DNA of 64,000 nucleotides from Pseudorhodoplanes sp. (GCA_019187085.1 JABARS010000004.1:62001-126000); one strand, 5' to 3'; positions 45,901 to 55,843 are shown, counted from the stretch's first letter. The notes: generated by a model from the sequence alone, not told the origin. Numbers and translations: made by a program.

Positions 45901-47265
45901 TTACTTGCCGTCCTTGGCCGAAGCGAGCAGGCGCTCGGTCAGCAATTGCGCGACGCCCTGGTAGCCCGCGGGCCTGAACAGGCGTTCGATCTCTTTTGCC
46001 GACAGGGCGGCGCGCACGGCCTTGTCTTCGAGCAGCACGTCCTTGAGGTGCATTCCCGACGATGCCGCCTTCTTGCTGGCGGCCTCCACGAGCTTGTGCG
46101 CCTGCGCCTTGCCGAGCGTTTTGGCGAGCGTCATCGATATCGCTTCCGCCATGATCAGCCCGTGCGTCAGGTCGAGATTGGCGCGCATGCGCCTGGTATC
46201 GACCGTCAGCCCCTCGGCGATGTCGACGATCGCCGCGAGCGCGCCGGAGGTGACGAGCGCAAGCGCGGGGAAGGTCGGCCATTCGGCGGCCCAGGCGCCG
46301 GCGGAGCGTTCGTGCTCCTGGACTTCGGCGGCGAGGATCGTGGCGGCAAGGTGCGGAGCGATCTGCGCGCAGGCAAGGGCGGCGGCGGCCGCGACCGGAT
46401 TGCGCTTGTGCGGCATGGTCGACGAGCCGCCGCGGCTGGCGGCGGCCGGCTCGAAGGCTTCGCCAACTTCGGTCTGCATCAGCAGCGCGACGTCGCGGGC
46501 GATCTTGCCGCAGGTGCCCGCAAGGATCGAAAGCGCGGAGGCCACTTCGCCGAGGCGGTCGCGATGGCTGTGCCACGGCGCGTCGGGCAGCGGCAGGTCG
46601 AGTTCCTTGGCGAGCGCGCGCGCGACGTCCAGGCCGCGATTGCCGAGTGCCGCGAGCGTGCCGGCCGCGCCGCCGAATTGCAGCACGAGCGCATCCTTGC
46701 GAAGCCGCCGCAGCCGCGTGCGCGAGCGTGTGAGCGCTGCCGCGTATCCTGCGACCTTCAGCCCGAACGGCATCGGCAGGGCGTGCTGGAGCCAGGTGCG
46801 CGCGACGGTCGGAGTGTATTTGTGCCGTTTGGCAAGGCGCGCGAATCCCGCAACCGCGCGCCGGATATCTTTGTCGAGAATGTCGATGGCGGCGCGCAGA
46901 TCGAGGACGAGCGCGGTGTCGATGATGTCCTGGCTGGTGGCGCCCCAATGGACATAACGCGCGGCCGCCTTGTCGCGCCGGGTCACCCCTTCGGTCAGTG
47001 CCTTGACCATCGGGATCGCCAGATTGCCGGCGCTCACCGCGGCGACCCCAAGTTGCGCGAGGTCGAAGCGGGTGGCGTCGCACGCGGCGCGGATCGGTCC
47101 GGCGGCGTTGCGCGGGATGACGCCGAGGCGCGCCTGTGTCCGGGCGAGCGCAGCTTCGACATCGAGCATGCGTTGCAAGCGGGCATGATCGGCCATTGCC
47201 TCGCGCATGGCGGCGCTGGAATAAAGTGGGCCGAGCAGGGCGGGCGGCAGAAGCGGGCTTGGCAT
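45901..47265 (-). CDS. pcaB: 3-carboxy-cis,cis-muconate cycloisomerase
   Basis: 454-residue member of the fumarase/aspartase superfamily. Signature GGSSTMPHKRNPVAAAAALA and upstream RYVHWGATSQDIIDTALVLD place it with PcaB rather than PurB (see 27769). It converts 3-carboxy-cis,cis-muconate to 4-carboxymuconolactone. The start at 47265 gives MPSPLLPPALLGPLYSS; the open frame upstream is not conserved. First gene of pcaB-pcaD-pcaC. The ring-cleaving dioxygenase pcaHG is not in the window. Confidence 0.93.
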   Translation of the reverse strand: MPSPLLPPALLGPLYSSAAMREAMADHARLQRMLDVEAALARTQARLGVIPRNAAGPIRAACDATRFDLAQLGVAAVSAGNLAIPMVKALTEGVTRRDKAAARYVHWGATSQDIIDTALVLDLRAAIDILDKDIRRAVAGFARLAKRHKYTPTVARTWLQHALPMPFGLKVAGYAAALTRSRTRLRRLRKDALVLQFGGAAGTLAALGNRGLDVARALAKELDLPLPDAPWHSHRDRLGEVASALSILAGTCGKIARDVALLMQTEVGEAFEPAAASRGGSSTMPHKRNPVAAAAALACAQIAPHLAATILAAEVQEHERSAGAWAAEWPTFPALALVTSGALAAIVDIAEGLTVDTRRMRANLDLTHGLIMAEAISMTLAKTLGKAQAHKLVEAASKKAASSGMHLKDVLLEDKAVRAALSAKEIERLFRPAGYQGVAQLLTERLLASAKDGK

Positions 47266-47371
47266 TGCGGGATTCCGGTCCGGTTCCGCGCACACACTAG
47301 GGCTTTGTCGCGCATGGCGCCATTCCCCGCGGCGATATTGCTCCACAAGGCGCTTCATCCGATAAGGACGC

Positions 47372-48013
47372 ATGTTCGATCTGACTTTGACCTTCGATAA
47401 CGGGCCGGAGCCGGAGGCGACGCCTCTTGTCCTCGACGTGCTGGCGCGGCGGGGCGTCCGTTCGACCTTTTTCGTGATCGGCGAAAAACTTGTGCGGACG
47501 CGGGCACTGGCCGAGCGCGCGCATGCGGAGGGTCATTGGATCGGCAACCATAGCTGGACGCACCGTGTCCCGTTCGGCGAGCGCATCGAGGCCGATACCG
47601 GCGAACGCGAGATCGGAACGACCCAGACGGTGATCGGCGATCTTGCCCATGCGCGCCGCTATTTCCGTCCGTTCGGCGGCGGGGGTCATCTTGACCGCCG
47701 GTTGCTCAATGCGTCCGCGCTCGATTTTCTTACCGCCGGTGGCTTCACCTGCGTGCTGTGGAATGCGATCCCGCGCGACTGGAGCGACCCGGAGGGCTGG
47801 GCCGTGCGCGCGCTCGCACAATGCCGCGCGCAGTCCTGGACGCTGATGGTGCTGCACGATGTGCCGAGCGGTGCCATGCGGTACCTGGAAGAATTTCTCG
47901 ACCGCGCCGCGGAAGCGGGTGCGCGCCTGCGCCAGGATTTTCCCCCCGATTGCCTGCCGATCGTCGAGGGGATAGTGGTGCGCCCGATAGAAGACTATGT
48001 GACCAGACGCTGA
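47372..48013 (+). CDS. polysaccharide deacetylase-family (NodB fold) protein with altered metal site
   Basis: 213 residues. The NodB motif 1, normally TFDDGP, reads TFDNGP (Asp9, Asn10), so the first metal-binding Asp is Asn. Motif 2 is intact as GNHSWTH (His60, His64). RPFGGGGH stands for the RPPYG-type motif 3, and a late VLHDVPSG supplies the final His. Family members remove N- or O-acetyl groups from glycans. The substitution may change metal affinity or activity. It lies 18 bp before coxG on the same strand, suggesting an operon of unclear logic. Confidence 0.8.
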   Translation: MFDLTLTFDNGPEPEATPLVLDVLARRGVRSTFFVIGEKLVRTRALAERAHAEGHWIGNHSWTHRVPFGERIEADTGEREIGTTQTVIGDLAHARRYFRPFGGGGHLDRRLLNASALDFLTAGGFTCVLWNAIPRDWSDPEGWAVRALAQCRAQSWTLMVLHDVPSGAMRYLEEFLDRAAEAGARLRQDFPPDCLPIVEGIVVRPIEDYVTRR

Positions 48014-48031
48014 TGCATCCGGGAGTAAGCC

Positions 48032-48481
48032 ATGGCGATGACGATGTCCGGTGAGGTGCAATTGCCCGCTTCGCGCGAGGTGGTGTGGGCGATGCTCAAC
48101 GATCCCGAGATTCTCAAGGTCTCGATCCCGGGATGCGAGACGCTGGAAAAAGTGTCCGATACGGAATTCGCCGCGGTGGCGGTCAACAAGATCGGACCGG
48201 TTAAGGCGCGCTTCAAGGGGCGCGTCACGCTGTCGGATCTCGATCCGCCGAACGGCTATCGCATTTCCGGGCAGGGCGACGGCGGCGTCGCCGGTTTCGC
48301 CAAAGGCGGGGCGGCGGTGGCGCTTGCGGAGAAGGACGGCGGCACGCTGCTTACCTACAATGTCGAGGCTCAGATCGGCGGCAAGCTCGCCCAGCTTGGC
48401 CAGCGCCTGATCAACGGCGCGGCCAAGAAGCTCGCGGACGAATTCTTCGAAAAGTTTGCGAACGCCGTTGCGTCGCGCTGA
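48032..48481 (+). CDS. coxG: CoxG-like SRPBCC protein
   Basis: 149 residues of the START-like SRPBCC fold: MSGEVQLPASREVVWAMLND, PEILKVSIPGCETLEKVSDT, and a C-terminal amphipathic helix GAAKKLADEFFEKFANAV. CoxG proteins recruit CO dehydrogenase to the membrane or help its assembly. The cox structural genes begin 0.7 kb downstream, after a terminator and one opposing gene. GGGAGT precedes the ATG. Confidence 0.9.
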   Translation: MAMTMSGEVQLPASREVVWAMLNDPEILKVSIPGCETLEKVSDTEFAAVAVNKIGPVKARFKGRVTLSDLDPPNGYRISGQGDGGVAGFAKGGAAVALAEKDGGTLLTYNVEAQIGGKLAQLGQRLINGAAKKLADEFFEKFANAVASR

Positions 48482-48507
48482 CGGCTATCGCGCCGTCGCA
48501 GGTCATG

Positions 48508-48535
48508 AAAAACCCGCCGGCTGCGGCGGGTTTTT
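48508..48535. terminator. bidirectional intrinsic terminator
   Basis: AAAAACCCGCCG-GCTG-CGGCGGGTTTTT: a GC stem with A-run before and T-run after, so it can end both coxG (plus) and the BA14K gene (minus). It lies 26 bp after the coxG stop. Confidence 0.85.
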
Positions 48536-48555
48536 CGTTGGCCTTTTGGCGATCG

Positions 48556-48882
48556 TTACGGACAGGGACGCTCGATCCCATCGTAGCCCATATAGGTGCC
48601 GGTGTGGGGATTGTACGAGCGGAAGCGCCGCATGCAGTAGGCGACCGCGTCGTCGTAGGCGGGTCCCGGTGCGACATAGACCGGCGGCGGCGGGGCGGCA
48701 TAGACCGGCGCGCCCGGCGCCATGAGGGCGCCGCCGATGATCGCGCCCGCGGCAAGCCCGCCAAGGAACGCGCCCGTGCGGTTGCGCGCGTCGGCGGGAA
48801 CAGCGGTCAATGCCACGGCAGCGAACACGGCCAGTGCCGCGGCACCCGCAGTCAGCTTCGAAAGCCAGTTTCTGGATTGCAT
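48556..48882 (-). CDS. BA14K-like secreted protein
   Basis: 108 residues. Signal peptide (LTAGAAALAVFAAVALTAVPADA), a glycine-rich hydrophobic stretch (TGAFLGGLAAGAIIGGALM) and a proline-rich linker. The C-terminal motif AVAYCMRRFRSYNPHTGTYM, then GYDGIERPCP, matches the BA14K family named for the Brucella abortus 14-kDa antigen. Possibly lectin-like and envelope-located. GGAGG before the ATG at 48882. Lies between coxG and coxS in the opposite direction. Confidence 0.85.
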   Translation of the reverse strand: MQSRNWLSKLTAGAAALAVFAAVALTAVPADARNRTGAFLGGLAAGAIIGGALMAPGAPVYAAPPPPVYVAPGPAYDDAVAYCMRRFRSYNPHTGTYMGYDGIERPCP

Positions 48883-49183
48883 GTCTCGACCTCCAATGCG
48901 GCAGGTGGGGGAATCGTACACCGTGCTGGAATAAATCAACATATAACGGCGGGCACACGGCAAAAAGCATTCTCGCTCGCCATCGCCGATTAAATCTCCG
49001 TCACATTTCTCATCCGGAAAGCCACCGGGCCGGTTGTGGTCCCTTGACCGCGAACACGCCCGCAGGCCAGACTTGTTATCATTCAAAAAGGAGACAGGCT
49101 TCAAATTCGTAGAATTTGAGCCGGAGACCCGGTGTTTCGCTGCGGCGCAACATCACCAGGATTGGATTTCGGGGAGGAGACCC
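48883..49183. other. divergent promoter region, BA14K / coxS
   Basis: About 300 bp without a gene. It is more AT-rich around 48920-49020 than its surroundings and contains the 19-bp dyad at 49101. It should hold the promoters of both genes; no clear -35/-10 pair was identified. Confidence 0.5.
49101..49119. promoter_or_regulatory. perfect dyad upstream of coxS (TCAAATTC-GTA-GAATTTGA)
   Basis: 8-bp arms with a 3-bp spacer, AT-rich in a GC-rich genome, 65 bp before the coxS start. Its form suits a homodimeric regulator site; it is a good candidate operator for coxSLM. An RNA hairpin in the leader is the alternative. Confidence 0.45.
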
Positions 49184-49651
49184 ATGACCGCCGTCTCGAT
49201 GACGGTGAACGGTAAACCCGTCACCGCTGATGTCGATCCCCGCACCCTGCTGGTGCAATTCCTGCGCGAGCATCTGCGCCTTACCGGCACGCATGTTGGC
49301 TGCGATACGTCGCAATGCGGCGCCTGCGTCGTGCACATTGACGGCAAGGCGATGAAGTCGTGCACGATGTTCGCGTGGCAGGCGGACGGCGCGAACGTGA
49401 CGACGATCGAGGGGCTCGCCAACGGCGCGGCGTTGCATCCGATGCAGGAGGCGTTCCGCGAGCATCACGGCCTGCAGTGCGGTTATTGCACGCCGGGAAT
49501 GATCATGGCTGCCGTCGATATCGTCAAACGCAAGGGGCACGACCTCGACGACCGTACCATCCGCGAGGAGCTGGACGGCAATCTGTGCCGCTGCACGGGC
49601 TACCACAACATCGTCAAGGCGATCGCGGCCGGCGCGCGCGCGATGAAATAA
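49184..49651 (+). CDS. coxS: CO dehydrogenase-like (form II) small subunit, [2Fe-2S] protein
   Basis: 155 residues. N-terminal plant-type [2Fe-2S] cluster ligands Cys40, 45, 48 and 60 ([16 protein letters not shown] ... KSC), and C-terminal cluster ligands Cys99, 102, 135 and 137 (QCGYC; LCRC). It passes electrons between the molybdenum and FAD subunits. GGGGAGGAG before the ATG selects 49184; the frame extends upstream without similarity. First of coxS-coxL-coxM, the order typical of form II enzymes. Confidence 0.93.
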   Translation: MTAVSMTVNGKPVTADVDPRTLLVQFLREHLRLTGTHVGCDTSQCGACVVHIDGKAMKSCTMFAWQADGANVTTIEGLANGAALHPMQEAFREHHGLQCGYCTPGMIMAAVDIVKRKGHDLDDRTIREELDGNLCRCTGYHNIVKAIAAGARAMK

Positions 49652-49679
49652 CCGGCCGGACAACGGGGAGGAAACCGCC

Positions 49680-52043
49680 ATGAGCGCAACCGGGATCGGC
49701 GCGGCGGTGCGCCGCAAGGAAGACCACCGTTTCATCACGGGCAAGGGCCAGTATACCGACGACATATCGCGGCCCGGCGAGACGCGGGCGGTGTTCGTGC
49801 GCTCCCCGCATGCGCATGCCAAAATCAGGAAGATCGATACCTCGGCCGCGCAGAAAATGCCCGGCGTCGTCGCCGTGCTCACCGGCGAGCAGCTTGCCGC
49901 CGACAAGATCGGTCACCTGATCTGCGGATGGATGATCCATTCCAAGGACGGCTCGCCGATGAAGATGGCGCCGCACCCGGCGATCGCCTCCGGCAAGGCC
50001 TGCTATGTCGGCGATCCCGTGGCGCTCGTCGTTGCCGAGACGCTGACGCAGGCCAGGGACGCCGCTGAAAAGGTTGCCGTCGATTACGAGCCGTTGCCCG
50101 CGGTGGTCGATCCGGCCAAGGCGAAGGCGGGCGCGCAGATCCACGAGGTCGCGCCCAAGAACACGATCTATGAATGGCATCTGGGCGACGTCAAGGCGGT
50201 CGAGGCGGCTTTCCGCTCCGCCAAGCATGTGACGAAGCTCGACATCGTCAACAACCGTCTCGTGCCCAACGCGATGGAGCCGCGCGTGGCGATCGGCGAA
50301 TACGACACCGGCAACGACAGCTTCACGCTCTGGAACACGTCACAGAACCCGCACGTGGCGCGCCTCGTGATCGCCGCCTTCATCGGCATGGCGCCCGAGC
50401 ACAAGCTGCGCGTGATCGCCCCCGACGTCGGCGGCGGCTTCGGCTCGAAGATTTTCATCTATCCCGAGGAGGTGGCCTGCCTGTGGGCGTCGAAACGCAC
50501 CGGACGCCCGGTGAAGTGGACGTCCGACCGCTCGGAGGCCTTCCTTGCCGACGCGCACGGCCGCGATCATGTCACGCACGCGGAAATGGCCTTCGCCTCC
50601 GACGGCAAGATCCTCGCGCTGCGCGCCAAGACCATCGCCAATCTCGGCGCCTATATGTCGACCTTCTCCTCGTCGGTGCCGACCTATCTGTACGCCACGC
50701 TGCTGTCGGGCCAGTACGACATCGCGCACATCTATTGCGAGGTCGACGCGGTCTATACCAACACCGTGCCGGTCGATGCCTATCGCGGTGCCGGACGCCC
50801 GGAGGCGACCTTCGTGGTCGAGCGGCTGGTCGAGGTCGGCGCGCGCGAGCAGGGCATGGATCCGGCCGAATTGCGACGCAAGAACTTCGTGCGCAATTTC
50901 CCGCACCAGACGCCGGTGATCATGACCTACGATGCCGGCGACTATAACGCCTCGCTCAAGAAGGCGATGGAGATCGCCGACGTGAAAGGCTTCGCCAAGC
51001 GCCGGCGCGACGCCGCGCGCAACGGCAAGCTGCGCGGGCTCGGCTATTCGACCTATATCGAGGCCTGCGGCATTGCGCCTTCGCAGGCGGTGGGTTCGCT
51101 CGGCGCCGGCGTCGGCCTGTGGGAATCCGCGGAGGTGCGTGTCAATCCGACCGGCTCGGTGGAGATCCTCACCGGCTGCCATGCGCACGGCCAGGGGCAC
51201 GAGACCACGTTCGCCCAGGTTGTCGCCGACCGGCTCGGCATCCCCATCGAGAACATTTCCGTCGTTCACGGCGACACCGACAAGGTGCAGTTCGGCATGG
51301 GCACCTACGGTTCGCGCTCGGGCGCGGTCGGTATCTCCGCGATCGTGAAGGCGCTCGACAAGGTGGAGGCCAAGGCCAAGAAGGTCGCCGCTCACATGCT
51401 CGAAGCCTCGGAAAGCGACATCGTTTTCAAGGACGGCAAGTTCACGGTCGCCGGCACCGACAAGGCGGCGGCCTGGGGCGACGTCGCGCTCAACGCCTAT
51501 ATCGCGCACAAGTTCTCCGGCCAGGAGCTCGAGCCGGGCCTGAAGGAAGGCGCGTTCTACGATCCGACCAATTTCACCTTCCCGGCCGGCTGCCACATCT
51601 GCGAGGTGGAGATCGATCAGGAGACCGGCGAGACGCGGGTCGTGAACTGGACAGCGGTCGACGATTTCGGCACCGTGATCAATCCGATGATCGTCGAGGG
51701 CCAGGTGCACGGCGGCATCGCGCAGGGCGTCGGCCAGGCGCTCCTTGAAGGCGCGGTCTACGACAAGGAGGGCCAGCTCGTGAGCGGCTCGTTCATGGAT
51801 TATGCGATGCCGCGGGCGGAGAATTTCCCGCCTTTCAACATCGACACCACGGTCACGAAATGCCCCTCCAACCCGCTCGGCCTCAAGGGTTGCGGCGAGG
51901 CGGGCGCGATCGCGGCGCCAGCTGCGGTCATCAACGCCATCACCGACGCCATCGGCACCGAGGAGGTGACGATGCCGGCGACCGCGCAAACGGTCTGGGC
52001 CGCGCTGCAGAAGGCCAACCGCATGCGCCCGGCGGCGGAATAA
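49680..52043 (+). CDS. coxL: molybdenum hydroxylase large subunit, form II CoxL-like
   Basis: 787 residues of the xanthine oxidase family, binding molybdopterin cytosine dinucleotide. Start [30 protein letters not shown] and [15 protein letters not shown] are cofactor contacts. The active-site loop reads AYRGAGR (367-373), the form II signature. True form I CO dehydrogenases have AYXCSFR, with the Cys that binds copper. The physiological substrate may therefore not be CO; it could be another small or aromatic aldehyde/heterocycle. RBS GGGGAGG. Confidence 0.92.
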   Translation: MSATGIGAAVRRKEDHRFITGKGQYTDDISRPGETRAVFVRSPHAHAKIRKIDTSAAQKMPGVVAVLTGEQLAADKIGHLICGWMIHSKDGSPMKMAPHPAIASGKACYVGDPVALVVAETLTQARDAAEKVAVDYEPLPAVVDPAKAKAGAQIHEVAPKNTIYEWHLGDVKAVEAAFRSAKHVTKLDIVNNRLVPNAMEPRVAIGEYDTGNDSFTLWNTSQNPHVARLVIAAFIGMAPEHKLRVIAPDVGGGFGSKIFIYPEEVACLWASKRTGRPVKWTSDRSEAFLADAHGRDHVTHAEMAFASDGKILALRAKTIANLGAYMSTFSSSVPTYLYATLLSGQYDIAHIYCEVDAVYTNTVPVDAYRGAGRPEATFVVERLVEVGAREQGMDPAELRRKNFVRNFPHQTPVIMTYDAGDYNASLKKAMEIADVKGFAKRRRDAARNGKLRGLGYSTYIEACGIAPSQAVGSLGAGVGLWESAEVRVNPTGSVEILTGCHAHGQGHETTFAQVVADRLGIPIENISVVHGDTDKVQFGMGTYGSRSGAVGISAIVKALDKVEAKAKKVAAHMLEASESDIVFKDGKFTVAGTDKAAAWGDVALNAYIAHKFSGQELEPGLKEGAFYDPTNFTFPAGCHICEVEIDQETGETRVVNWTAVDDFGTVINPMIVEGQVHGGIAQGVGQALLEGAVYDKEGQLVSGSFMDYAMPRAENFPPFNIDTTVTKCPSNPLGLKGCGEAGAIAAPAAVINAITDAIGTEEVTMPATAQTVWAALQKANRMRPAAE

Positions 52044-52050
52044 GGCGATC

Positions 52051-52140
52051 AGCCTCATCCTGAGGAGCTGGCGAAGCCGGCGTCTCGCAGGATGAGGCCG
52101 GACCTTCGTCCTTCGAGATGCGCTTGGCGCTCCTCGGGAC
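52051..52140. repeat. CCTCATCCTGAGGAG-type palindromic repeat between coxL and coxM
   Basis: CCTCATCCTGAGGAGCTGGC, GAAGCCGGCGTCTCGCAGG and ATGAGGC, then an inverted partner TCGAGATGCGCTTGGCGCTC, CTCGGGACGAGG. Same family as 36838-36950. It sits inside the presumed coxSLM transcript, 36 bp before coxM, where it could fold in the mRNA. Confidence 0.65.
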
Positions 52141-52176
52141 GAGGTCCGGAAAAACGGAAAGGAACCGGAGGCGACC

Positions 52177-52980
52177 ATGTACGCATTCACCTATCACCGG
52201 CCGACCACGGTGCGTCAGGCGGCCAACCTGCTTGCCAAGCACGAGGACGCCAAGCTCCTGGCCGGCGGGCACTCGCTCATTCCGGTCATGAAATTGCGCC
52301 TTGCCTCGCCACCGGTGCTCATCGATCTCTCGAAGGTCGAGGGCCTGTCGGGCATCGAGTTGAAGGGACGTTCGATCGTCATCGGCGCGATGACGCGGCA
52401 CAACGATGTCGCGCGCTCGAAAGAACTGCAGGAGCATCTGCCCGCACTGGCGGAGGTGCCGGCCGCGATCGGCGATCCGCACGTGCGCCATGTCGGTACG
52501 ATCGGCGGCTCGGTCGCCAATAACGATCCGAACGCCGATTATCCGGCCGCCTGCCTCGGCCTCGGCGCCACCATCGTCACGTCCAAGCGCAAGATCGCGG
52601 CCGACGACTTCTTCACCGGCATGTTCTCGACCGCGCTCGAGCCGGACGAGATCATCACCAAGATTTCGTTCCCGATCGCCAAGAAGGCGGCCTATCAGAA
52701 GTTCAAGCACCCGGCCTCGGGCTTTGCGCTCGTCGGCGTGTTCGTTTCCAAGCGCGCCTCCGACATCCGCGTGGCGGTGACCGGCGCGGGCGCCAACGGC
52801 GTGTTCCGCGTCAAGGCGTTCGAAGAGGCGCTCGCCCAGCGCTTTACGCCGAAATCGCTCGACGGGCTCTCCATCAAGCCGGACGGCCTGAACAGCGACA
52901 TCCATGCGAGCGCCGAATACCGTGCGCATCTTGTCGGCGTGCTCGCCCGCCGCGCGGTCGCCGACGCGGTCAAGCGCTAG
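52177..52980 (+). CDS. coxM: CO dehydrogenase-like medium subunit, FAD-binding
   Basis: 267 residues with the FAD-binding motifs of CoxM proteins: LLAGGHSLIPVMKLRLA near residues 26-42 and GTIGGSVANNDPNADYPA near 107-124, plus the C-terminal CO-dehydrogenase flavoprotein domain. It transfers electrons from the iron-sulfur subunit to quinone or another acceptor. Separated from coxL by 133 bp that contain a repeat. GGAGGCGACC before the ATG is a good ribosome site. Confidence 0.92.
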   Translation: MYAFTYHRPTTVRQAANLLAKHEDAKLLAGGHSLIPVMKLRLASPPVLIDLSKVEGLSGIELKGRSIVIGAMTRHNDVARSKELQEHLPALAEVPAAIGDPHVRHVGTIGGSVANNDPNADYPAACLGLGATIVTSKRKIAADDFFTGMFSTALEPDEIITKISFPIAKKAAYQKFKHPASGFALVGVFVSKRASDIRVAVTGAGANGVFRVKAFEEALAQRFTPKSLDGLSIKPDGLNSDIHASAEYRAHLVGVLARRAVADAVKR

Positions 52981-53188
52981 GATGCCTGAAAACCACAATT
53001 TATGGCCGTCCCGACACGGGGCGGCCGATTCATGACATCCGGGCCTGCACGTCGTTGAGTGCGGGCGGCGGGATTGGCTAATCTGCCCCGCTTCGGGTGT
53101 TCCCGGGACAGGGGGCGGATGTGTCAGTATCGTTCGTCTGCTCTGACCTGCGCGCCGCCGGCCCGCCGGCCTGCCGGCCCGCGCATGC

Positions 53189-55187
53189 GTGGCGGCTGCG
53201 GCGTGCTTGCTCGCGGCCTTCTGCTTCAATGCGGCGTTCTTCAACGCTCCGGCGCTGGCGCAATGCGTCGGCACGACTTCGGTCACCTGCAGCGGGACCA
53301 TCTTCAATCCGGGCGGTGACGGCTTCGGCACCGGCGGGGAAAACGGCATCAGCATCACCGTCCAACCGGGCGCTTCCGTCACCGGCGGCGTGTTCGATGG
53401 ATTGTTCATCGGCAGCGACAACACGGTCACGAACTTCGGAACGATCGTAGACAGGATACGGGATCAACGCGAGCGGCGACCTGACGGTCTTCAATTCAGG
53501 CGAGATAAGCGGCCTTGCGGACGACGGCATCATTGCGAGCGACATCTTCCTCACGAACTTTTCTGCGGGGGTCATTTCCGGTTCCGATGTCGGCGTCAAT
53601 GGCGACAACGTGACGCTGACGAATTACGGCACGATCACCGGCGGGCAGATCGGCGTACAGGCGGCAGCGGGTCTCGCCAGCATCGTCAATTACGGCACGA
53701 TCGCCGGGGGGAATTCGCCGTTTTTCGAGTCCGAGATTTTCGCGAACAGGGTGAACGTGTTCAACGCCGGAACCATCAGCGGCTATATCGGCGTGATGGC
53801 GGGGTTGGGCGGCGGATCGGTGCTCGTCAATGCCGGGCGTATCGTCGGCACGTTCGCCGCGATCGATTTCACCGCTTCGGGAGGAGACACGCTGACGTTC
53901 CTGCCGGGTTCGCGTCTCGTCGGCTCGGTCGAGCTGGGAAACGGAAACGGTGCGAGCACCGTCAACATCGTGACCGGCCGCGACGTCGGCTGGCTGCTTA
54001 CGTTCGGCGCCTGCGGTTGCGGCGGCCTGATCGAGAACCAGTCGATCGTGCGGTTCTCCGGCGGCGCGCCGGCCGTCGTCTCCGGCAACCAGATCGCCAC
54101 GCTCGATCCGACGGCCTTCGGCCTTGCCGATAGGAACCTCGTGGACTTCACCGGCTGGATATCGTCGCTGTTCTCCGGCCGCCTCGGTGAGACCGGGCCC
54201 GCCAACGCCGCGTTCGCGGCTTACGCGCCGCCGGCAAATCCGGCGAGTGCGGTTGCCCGGGACGCCTTCGCAAGCGCACGCCCGGCAGATGCGCAGGAAG
54301 CGCCCGGCCCGGGTATTTTGCCGAACGCCGTCGCGGTCGATCCGCGATCGGGAACGGCGGTCTGGACCAAGGGTTTTGCCGGCATCCGCAGGCAGGATGC
54401 GGACGGGCCGATGCTCGCCGCCACGACGACGGGTTATGGCGGCGCCTTCGGCATCGACGGTCTCGCCGCTCCTGATCTGCGGGTCGGCGGTTTCATCGGT
54501 GCGGGAGCCGGCCGTTTCGGTGTCGATCGGGACTCCCAGCATATCGAGACCGATTATGTGTTCGGCGGAATCTATGGCCGCCTCGACCGCGCGGCGCATT
54601 ATCTCGATTTCGCGGTTTCCGCCGGCCACAGCGTGAGCGACAGCCGCCGGCTTGTCGCCAATAACATGGCAGTCAACGGACTTGAAACCGCGCTTGGCAA
54701 ATACGACGGATGGTTCGTGAGCCCGGAGGTGGCCTACGGCGTCCGCGTTCCCGTCGGCGCGAACGTCACGCTCGTACCCAACGCGCGGGTGCGCTACGTC
54801 ATGGGGCATTTCGACGGCTATGCCGAGACCGGCTCGGCGCAATCGCTCAGCGTCGGCAGGCGCGACATGCACGACATCGAGGAGCGGCTTGAGCTTGCGC
54901 TGACGATGTATGAACCGCTCAGCGTCGGGATGGTGAAGACGCTCGCCCATATCGGCGTCATCGGTCTGCAGCGCGTGGGCGACCGCACGGTCGACGCGAT
55001 CCTGATCGGGCAACCGCTGTCGTTCGCGACGCCTGGCCGCGACACGACTTTCGGCGGCTATGCCGGACTTGCCTTCGATTACCGCATGTCGGCGAAGGCC
55101 AGACTGTTTGCCGGCCTGGAAGCCACGGTCATGGACGACAGGAGCCGCACCGGCACCGCGCGCGGCGGCGTGCGCTTCAACTTCTAA
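53189..55187 (+). pseudogene. frameshifted autotransporter (beta-barrel domain) gene
   Basis: Two frames make one protein of about 665 residues. Frame A (GTG at 53189) has a signal peptide (FCFNAAFFNAPALAQ) and passenger repeats to TNFGTIVD. An extra A near 53453 shifts into frame B (GYGINASGDLTVFNSGEISG), which runs to 55187. Passenger units such as TNYGTITGGQIG and NYGTIAGGNSP suggest beta-helix repeats. The last ~280 residues (AVWTKGFAGIRRQDADG ... GGVRFNF) are a type V autotransporter barrel ending in Phe. Frame B has a stop (TAG) at 53448. Either inactivated, phase-variable or a sequencing error. Confidence 0.7.
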
Positions 55188-55208
55188 CCGGCCGCAGCCA
55201 ACCGGAAT

Positions 55209-55724
55209 TCACTTCGCGCCTGCCGGCGCGTGATCGAGCTCGGCGAGCAGGCCGTGCAGGTCGAGCCGCTCCGTCGTCATCACGAGCGAGCCGTCGGCCG
55301 CGCGCGGCCAGCGCTCCTTCGGGCGGTCCCAGTAAAGCTCGACGCCGTTGTCGTCCGGATCGCGCAGATAGAGCGCTTCGCTGACGCCGTGGTCGCTCGC
55401 GCCGTCGAGCGGCACCTGCGCCTCGATCAGCCGCTGCAGCGCGTCGGCGAGCAGCGGGCGGCTCGGATACAGGATGGCGACGTGATAGAGGCCGGTCGTG
55501 CCCGGTGGGGGCGGGTTGCCGCCGCGGCTCTCCCAGGTATTGAGCGCGATGTGATGATGATAGCCGCCCGCCGACAGGAAGACCGCGCCCGGCCGGCGAT
55601 AGGTCTCTTCGAAGCCAAGGATATCGCGATAGAAGCCGAGCGCGCGCTCCAGATCGGCCACTTTCAGGTGGACATGCCCGACCCGCACGGCAGGGTCGAT
55701 ATTGGTCTGCGCCCTCACGCTCAT
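55209..55724 (-). CDS. VOC-family (glyoxalase/extradiol dioxygenase-like) metalloprotein
   Basis: 171 residues. Two beta-alpha-beta-beta-beta modules: VGHVHLKVADLERALGFYRD, LSAGGYHHHIALNTWESRGG, GLYHVAILYPSRPLLADALQ and LRDPDDNGVELYWDRP. His and Glu residues at the usual metal positions suggest an active site. The pattern resembles catechol 2,3-dioxygenase-like VOC proteins; substrate unknown. AGGAGG lies 6 nt before the ATG. It runs opposite to the cox genes and, with the autotransporter, interrupts them. Confidence 0.85.
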   Translation of the reverse strand: MSVRAQTNIDPAVRVGHVHLKVADLERALGFYRDILGFEETYRRPGAVFLSAGGYHHHIALNTWESRGGNPPPPGTTGLYHVAILYPSRPLLADALQRLIEAQVPLDGASDHGVSEALYLRDPDDNGVELYWDRPKERWPRAADGSLVMTTERLDLHGLLAELDHAPAGAK

Positions 55725-55843
55725 GCTGCACCTCCTGCCGCCGGTGTTTGAGACCCATTATGTAAGCGGCCCTGCGTCCGGCTCAAGCGAGGGCCGCGCG
55801 GGGGCCTCTCGCGCGCGCGAAAGGCGTGGGCTAAGGTGCTGAC

